A stretch of 9,151 bases of DNA from an uncultured Megamonas sp. (GTDB lineage: Bacteria > Bacillota > Negativicutes > Selenomonadales > Selenomonadaceae): contig USIX01000092.1 in the NCBI GenBank assembly GCA_900554895.1, positions 1-9,151 of the forward strand. The letters are read 5' to 3'. Below are positions 7,196 through 9,151 of the stretch, piece after piece. Positions within the stretch are counted from its first letter, which is position 1; each line of letters opens with the position of its first letter. The notes under the pieces were generated by a model. The model did no database searches. It was not told where the DNA came from and saw only the letters and a program-made list of their open reading frames with translations. The translations under genes were made by a program, and so were the position numbers.

Positions 7196-7668
7196 AACTA
7201 GGAATTATAAGTGACAGTCATTATAATTGGGATGCCATTGACGAAGCCGTCTGTCTGGCTGATGATGTCGACATCTGGTTTCATGCCGGCGACAGTATTG
7301 ATGATGCCCAATATCTCGAAAAAGTTTCCGGAAAAAAAGTATATGCTGTTACAGGCAATGTCGACTGGACTTCTGACGGACCTGCCAATATTCTGGTAGA
7401 CATTGCCGGCATCAGTATTTTCATGACGCACGGTCACACCTATAATGTCAAAGCAACTTTGGATTATCTGAATGAACAGGCTGAAAATCTGAATGCTGAT
7501 TTTGTTATTTATGGACACAGCCATGTCGGTTTGAAAAAAAACATCGGTGCCAGACTGTTTGTAAATCCAGGCAGCGTATCCGAACCGCGCGACGGTCTTT
7601 TCCCGTCATTCATGACAGCTATCATTGAGAATAAACAAATTCACATTGAACGTATATTTATAAAATAA
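7192..7668 (+). CDS. YfcE/MJ0936-family metallophosphoesterase
   Basis: A 158-residue single-domain calcineurin-like phosphoesterase of the YfcE/YsnB/MJ0936 group. Members hydrolyse phosphodiesters in vitro; the physiological substrate is generally unknown and cannot be assigned here. All metal-site motifs are present: ISDSH (D8, H10), FHAGD (D34), TGNVD (N56), MTHGH (H80) and YGHSH (H109, H111), followed by NPGSVSEPRDG (125-135). Family members often have SDTH, so the serine is a mild variation. The start overlaps the rdgB stop in an ATGA, with GAGG at 7179-7182 spaced 9 nt, implying translational coupling. The rph-rdgB-yfcE order recurs in Bacillota. It is the last gene of the operon. Confidence 0.93.
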   Translation: MKLGIISDSHYNWDAIDEAVCLADDVDIWFHAGDSIDDAQYLEKVSGKKVYAVTGNVDWTSDGPANILVDIAGISIFMTHGHTYNVKATLDYLNEQAENLNADFVIYGHSHVGLKKNIGARLFVNPGSVSEPRDGLFPSFMTAIIENKQIHIERIFIK

Positions 7669-7849
7669 AAATCGTTTATAGATAATATAAATATTCATAA
7701 TAATATTCTATCTGTATTTATCATCTTTATAGTTTATGCAAATAATATAAATAAAGTATTTGCCGATTTTCTTCTATAAATATATTTTATCCATAAAAGT
7801 GAATAGGCTTCAACTTTAATAATATTAAGGCTTTACGGCTTTTTTAGTG
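7669..7849. other. Very AT-rich intergenic stretch without a gene
   Basis: About 17% G+C in 7681-7800. No open frame with a ribosome site was seen on either strand. It holds weak A-U hairpins (7680-7713, 7738-7763), a 7-bp dyad with one wobble pair at 7815-7831 (CTTTAAT/ATTAAGG), and three closely spaced GGCTT repeats (starting at 7806, 7829 and 7837). It probably contains the 3' end of the upstream operon and the upstream promoter DNA of the fumarase unit. Confidence 0.6.
7738..7772 (+). terminator. Possible weak terminator for the ireB-yfcE operon
   Basis: GCAAATA (7738-7744) pairs perfectly with TATTTGC (7757-7763) around a 12-nt loop, followed by the U-rich stretch ATTTTCTTCT from 7766. 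The stem is AT-rich and the loop large, so efficiency is doubtful. It is the best candidate between 7668 and the next promoter. The same inverted repeat recurs at 8000-8025, which could instead mean a protein site. Confidence 0.35.
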
Positions 7850-7859
7850 TTGAAACACT
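7846..7859. promoter_or_regulatory. Candidate operator over the fumarase -35 box
   Basis: AGTGTT (7846-7851) and AACACT (7854-7859) form a perfect dyad with a 2-bp centre that overlaps the TTGAAA -35 element. A repressor bound here would block RNA polymerase. I do not recognise the site as the classic motif of a named regulator. Confidence 0.4.
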
Positions 7860-7878
7860 TCTAAAAATATGCTAAAAT
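7850..7878 (+). promoter_or_regulatory. Strong extended -10 promoter for the fumarase unit
   Basis: TTGAAA (7850-7855) and TAAAAT (7873-7878) are separated by 17 bp, and TGC directly before the -10 supplies the TGn extension. Transcription would start at about A7886, leaving a leader of about 260 nt before the fumarase alpha gene. Confidence 0.75.
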
Positions 7879-7885
7879 TTTCTTT

Positions 7886-8072
7886 ACACAGGGATATTTT
7901 TTATTCCGCAAAATTGTAACGATAATGTCCCGCAAACTGAACGGTATTTTGCATATTGTTCAGTTGCGGTGCTTTAATTTGAGATTGGACAATCTCTCAG
8001 CAAATATAAATATATCAAAATTTGCTAAAAAGTTTTTACAAACTGTGTCCTCAACCGTCCGTTCATAAACGG
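7886..8072 (+). ncRNA. Candidate structured leader RNA upstream of the fumarase genes
   Basis: This block is richer in G+C (roughly 38-42% in its best parts) than the DNA around it and can fold extensively. A possible closing stem pairs ACACAG (7886-7891) with CTGTGT (8043-8048). Hairpin B pairs CCGCA-A-ACTGAAC (7930-7942) with GTTCAGTTGCGG (7958-7969), 12 bp with one bulged A. Hairpin C pairs GAGATT with AATCTC around GGAC (7981-7996). Hairpin D pairs AGCAAAT with ATTTGCT (7999-8026). Hairpin E pairs CCGTT with AACGG (8059-8072). The loop of B (ATTTTGC, 7946-7952) can pair with GCAAAAT (7908-7914), and TGAACGG (7938-7944) can pair with CCGTTCA (8059-8065), disrupting B and E. I recognise none of the common riboswitch or T-box signatures. 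It could be cis-regulatory, a processed small RNA, or partly chance. Confidence 0.45.
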
Positions 8073-8095
8073 GGATTGCCTATAATACTTAGGAA

Positions 8096-8116
8096 GTTTA
8101 ATATACACAATTAAAC
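8096..8116 (+). repeat. 7-bp-arm inverted repeat before the fumarase ribosome site
   Basis: GTTTAAT (8096-8102) and ATTAAAC (8110-8116) are perfect reverse complements around ATACACA. It lies between a TATAAT at 8081-8086 and the ribosome site at 8139. It may be an RNA hairpin in the leader or an operator. Its reverse complement resembles the dyad at 5051-5067. Confidence 0.4.
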
Positions 8117-8138
8117 AATGAATAAAAATTAATCTATT

Positions 8139-8145
8139 GGAGGGG
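8139..8145 (+). promoter_or_regulatory. Strong ribosome binding site of the fumarase alpha gene
   Basis: GGAGGGG is a strong match. From GGAGG the distance is 4 nt to ATG 8148 and 7 nt to the adjacent in-frame GTG 8151, so the exact start is uncertain by one codon. Confidence 0.75.
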
Positions 8146-8147
8146 TT

Positions 8148-8993
8148 ATGGTGCGTACAATCCAAGCAGAAACAATTACCCAAGAAGTAGCGCAGATGTG
8201 TAAAGAAGCTGCCTACTATTTACCAGGAGACGTTTTCGCAGCTCTTGAAAGAGGCAGACTCAGCGAACAGTCTCCGGTAGGCCGAGACGTACTCGACCAA
8301 ATTATTGAAAATGCCAAAATCGCTAAGGCAGAAGACAGACCTATCTGCCAAGATACTGGCATGACTATCGTGTTCGTTGAATTAGGTCAGGACGTTCACA
8401 TTGAAGGCGGCAACTTAAATGATGCTATCAACGCCGGCGTGGCAAAAGGCTACACTGAAGGCTACCTTCGCAAATCCGTTGTTGAAGAACCGCTCTTCAA
8501 CCGCAAAAACACCGGCAACAATACTCCGGCTGTCATCTACACGGAAGTTGTACCGGGTGACAAACTGACAATCCAGGTTGAACCGAAAGGTTTCGGCAGT
8601 GAAAACAAATCCGGTCTTAAAATGCTCGTACCGGCAGACGGTGTTAAAGGCGTTAAAAAAGCTGTTATGGACATCATTCTTCATGCAAGCTGCAATCCTT
8701 GCCCGCCTATGGTTATCGGTATCGGTATCGGCGGTACTATGGACCGTGCTGCTGTCATGTCCAAAAAAGCTCTGCTCCGTCCGACCAACGTTCGCAACGC
8801 ACATCCTGAATATGCAAAATTAGAAGAAGAACTTTTAGAAATGATTAATCAGACAGGTATCGGTCCACAGCTCGGCGGTACTACAAGCGCTCTGGCTGTA
8901 AATATCGAATGGGGTCCTACCCATATCGCCGGCCTTCCTGTTGCAGTAACTATCTGCTGCCATGCATGCCGTCATTCTAAACGCGTATTATAA
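8148..8993 (+). CDS. fumA: Fumarate hydratase class I, alpha (N-terminal) subunit
   Basis: Class I fumarases interconvert fumarate and malate with an oxygen-sensitive 4Fe-4S cluster; in many anaerobes the enzyme is split into alpha and beta chains. The 281-residue product is full length for an alpha chain. It has YYLPGDVFAALERG (23-36), RPICQDTG with C67 (64-71), NTGNNTPAVIYTEVVPGDKL (121-140), GSENKSGLKML (150-160), NPCPPMVIGIGIGGTMDRA (183-201) with C185, GPQLGGTTSALAVNIEWGPTHIAGLPVA (239-266), and a terminal TICCHACRH segment. C67, C185 and C270 or C271 are the likely cluster ligands by family comparison. The GTG at 8151 would give MRTIQ, closer to the usual family start. Tartrate dehydratase is a close homologue, but no tartrate genes are nearby. 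It is the first gene of a new unit with its own promoter and long leader; the beta gene follows by 21 nt. Confidence 0.93.
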   Translation: MVRTIQAETITQEVAQMCKEAAYYLPGDVFAALERGRLSEQSPVGRDVLDQIIENAKIAKAEDRPICQDTGMTIVFVELGQDVHIEGGNLNDAINAGVAKGYTEGYLRKSVVEEPLFNRKNTGNNTPAVIYTEVVPGDKLTIQVEPKGFGSENKSGLKMLVPADGVKGVKKAVMDIILHASCNPCPPMVIGIGIGGTMDRAAVMSKKALLRPTNVRNAHPEYAKLEEELLEMINQTGIGPQLGGTTSALAVNIEWGPTHIAGLPVAVTICCHACRHSKRVL

Positions 8994-9014
8994 TTATTCG
9001 GGAGGTACATTTAA

Positions 9015-9140
9015 ATGGCTGAAAAAATTCGCATTACCACACCTTTGACTGAAGAACAGTCTCGTAAATTAAAAGCAGGCGACAGCGTTCTCATCAGCGG
9101 CGTTATCTACAGCGCACGTGCGATTTTCCAAGTTACTTAG
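9015..9140 (+). pseudogene. Fumarate hydratase class I beta subunit, 5' fragment with premature stop at the window edge
   Basis: GGGAGG (9000-9005) is 9 nt before ATG 9015. The first 35 residues, MAEKIRITTPLTEEQSRKL then KAGDSVLISGVIYSAR, match the start of class I fumarase beta chains (C-terminal domain, usually near 180-200 residues). The family continues with DAAHKR or similar after this arginine. Here the frame reads AIFQVT and a TAG at 9138-9140, and neither of the other two frames restores the consensus through 9151. The departure begins within a 10-bp palindrome CGCACGTGCG (9113-9122). Possible causes are a poor or chimeric contig end, an insertion or rearrangement, or a true truncation; the window is too short to decide. 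The alpha chain is intact, so a functional beta gene is expected in the genome. Confidence 0.7.
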
Positions 9141-9151
9141 TCCGGTTCCGT

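Noticed and set aside
7815..7846. Hairpin CTTTAAT/ATTAAGG followed by a T-run as a terminator
   Set aside because: The stem has a wobble pair and is very AT-rich, and the T-run starts 8 nt or more after the stem instead of directly behind it.
7869..7919. 16-codon open frame starting at the fumarase -10 box
   Set aside because: It starts upstream of the inferred transcription start, has no ribosome site, and is very short.
8081..8086. TATAAT as a second promoter for the fumarase gene
   Set aside because: The -35 region at 16-18 bp spacing matches poorly and the upstream TG is one base out of register. It is possible but not strong enough to list.
7886..8147. Known riboswitch class in the fumarase leader
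   Set aside because: I compared it from memory with B12, SAM, TPP, FMN, glycine, lysine, cyclic dinucleotide, THF, fluoride and ZTP signatures and found no convincing match. 6S RNA was also considered, but the multi-hairpin layout does not resemble a long rod with a central bubble.
1..9151. Mobile elements, CRISPR arrays, tRNA or rRNA genes
   Set aside because: No transposase or integrase motif, no regularly spaced repeats, and no tRNA- or rRNA-like sequence was found on either strand.

Overview
The window is a stretch of bacterial chromosome with all recognisable genes on the + strand. Coding regions are moderately AT-rich and intergenic regions very AT-rich (about 17% G+C by hand count in 7681-7800). 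IreB is characteristic of Bacillota, and the alaS-ireB-ruvX order is typical of that phylum. A split class I (oxygen-labile, 4Fe-4S type) fumarase suggests an anaerobe. A fermentative member of the Negativicutes (Selenomonas/Veillonella relatives making succinate or propionate) would fit, but that assignment is inference from gene content and base composition. Genus cannot be settled by eye.

Layout. (1) 55-2046: recJ, a single-strand DNA exonuclease with every DHH-family motif present. (2) 2047-2203: intergenic region with a good sigma-A promoter and an 11-bp inverted repeat in the leader. (3) 2204-4822: alaS, alanyl-tRNA synthetase, probably with a UUG start and no T-box, ended by a clear intrinsic terminator. 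(4) 4853-5131: intergenic region with a perfect 8-bp-arm inverted repeat and an extended -10 promoter. (5) 5132-7668: a five-gene operon, ireB-ruvX-rph-rdgB-yfcE-like, with gaps of 3, 19 and 5 nt and finally a 4-nt ATGA overlap. (6) 7669-8147: a 480-nt gap with no convincing gene. Its first part is very AT-rich. A strong extended -10 promoter follows, then a roughly 190-nt stretch of higher G+C that can fold into several hairpins and looks like a structured leader RNA. (7) 8148-8993: fumarase alpha subunit. (8) 9015-9140: the start of the fumarase beta subunit, which leaves the family consensus after about 35 residues and meets a stop near the window edge.

How the genes fit together. The first two thirds is housekeeping: recombination and repair (recJ, ruvX), tRNA charging (alaS), tRNA 3' trimming (rph), nucleotide-pool sanitation (rdgB), a small metallophosphatase, and IreB, a substrate/regulator of the PASTA Ser/Thr kinase pathway in relatives. 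The last part is carbon metabolism (fumarate/malate interconversion) under its own promoter. No mobile element, CRISPR array, tRNA or rRNA was seen.

Most worth a second look is the fumarase upstream region. It has a dyad over the -35, a foldable leader with mutually exclusive pairings that matches no riboswitch class I recognise, and a hairpin ahead of the start whose core resembles one at the ireB promoter. The broken 5' end of the fumarase beta gene may be a contig-end artefact or a real disruption. I see no clear evidence of a wholly new multi-gene system.
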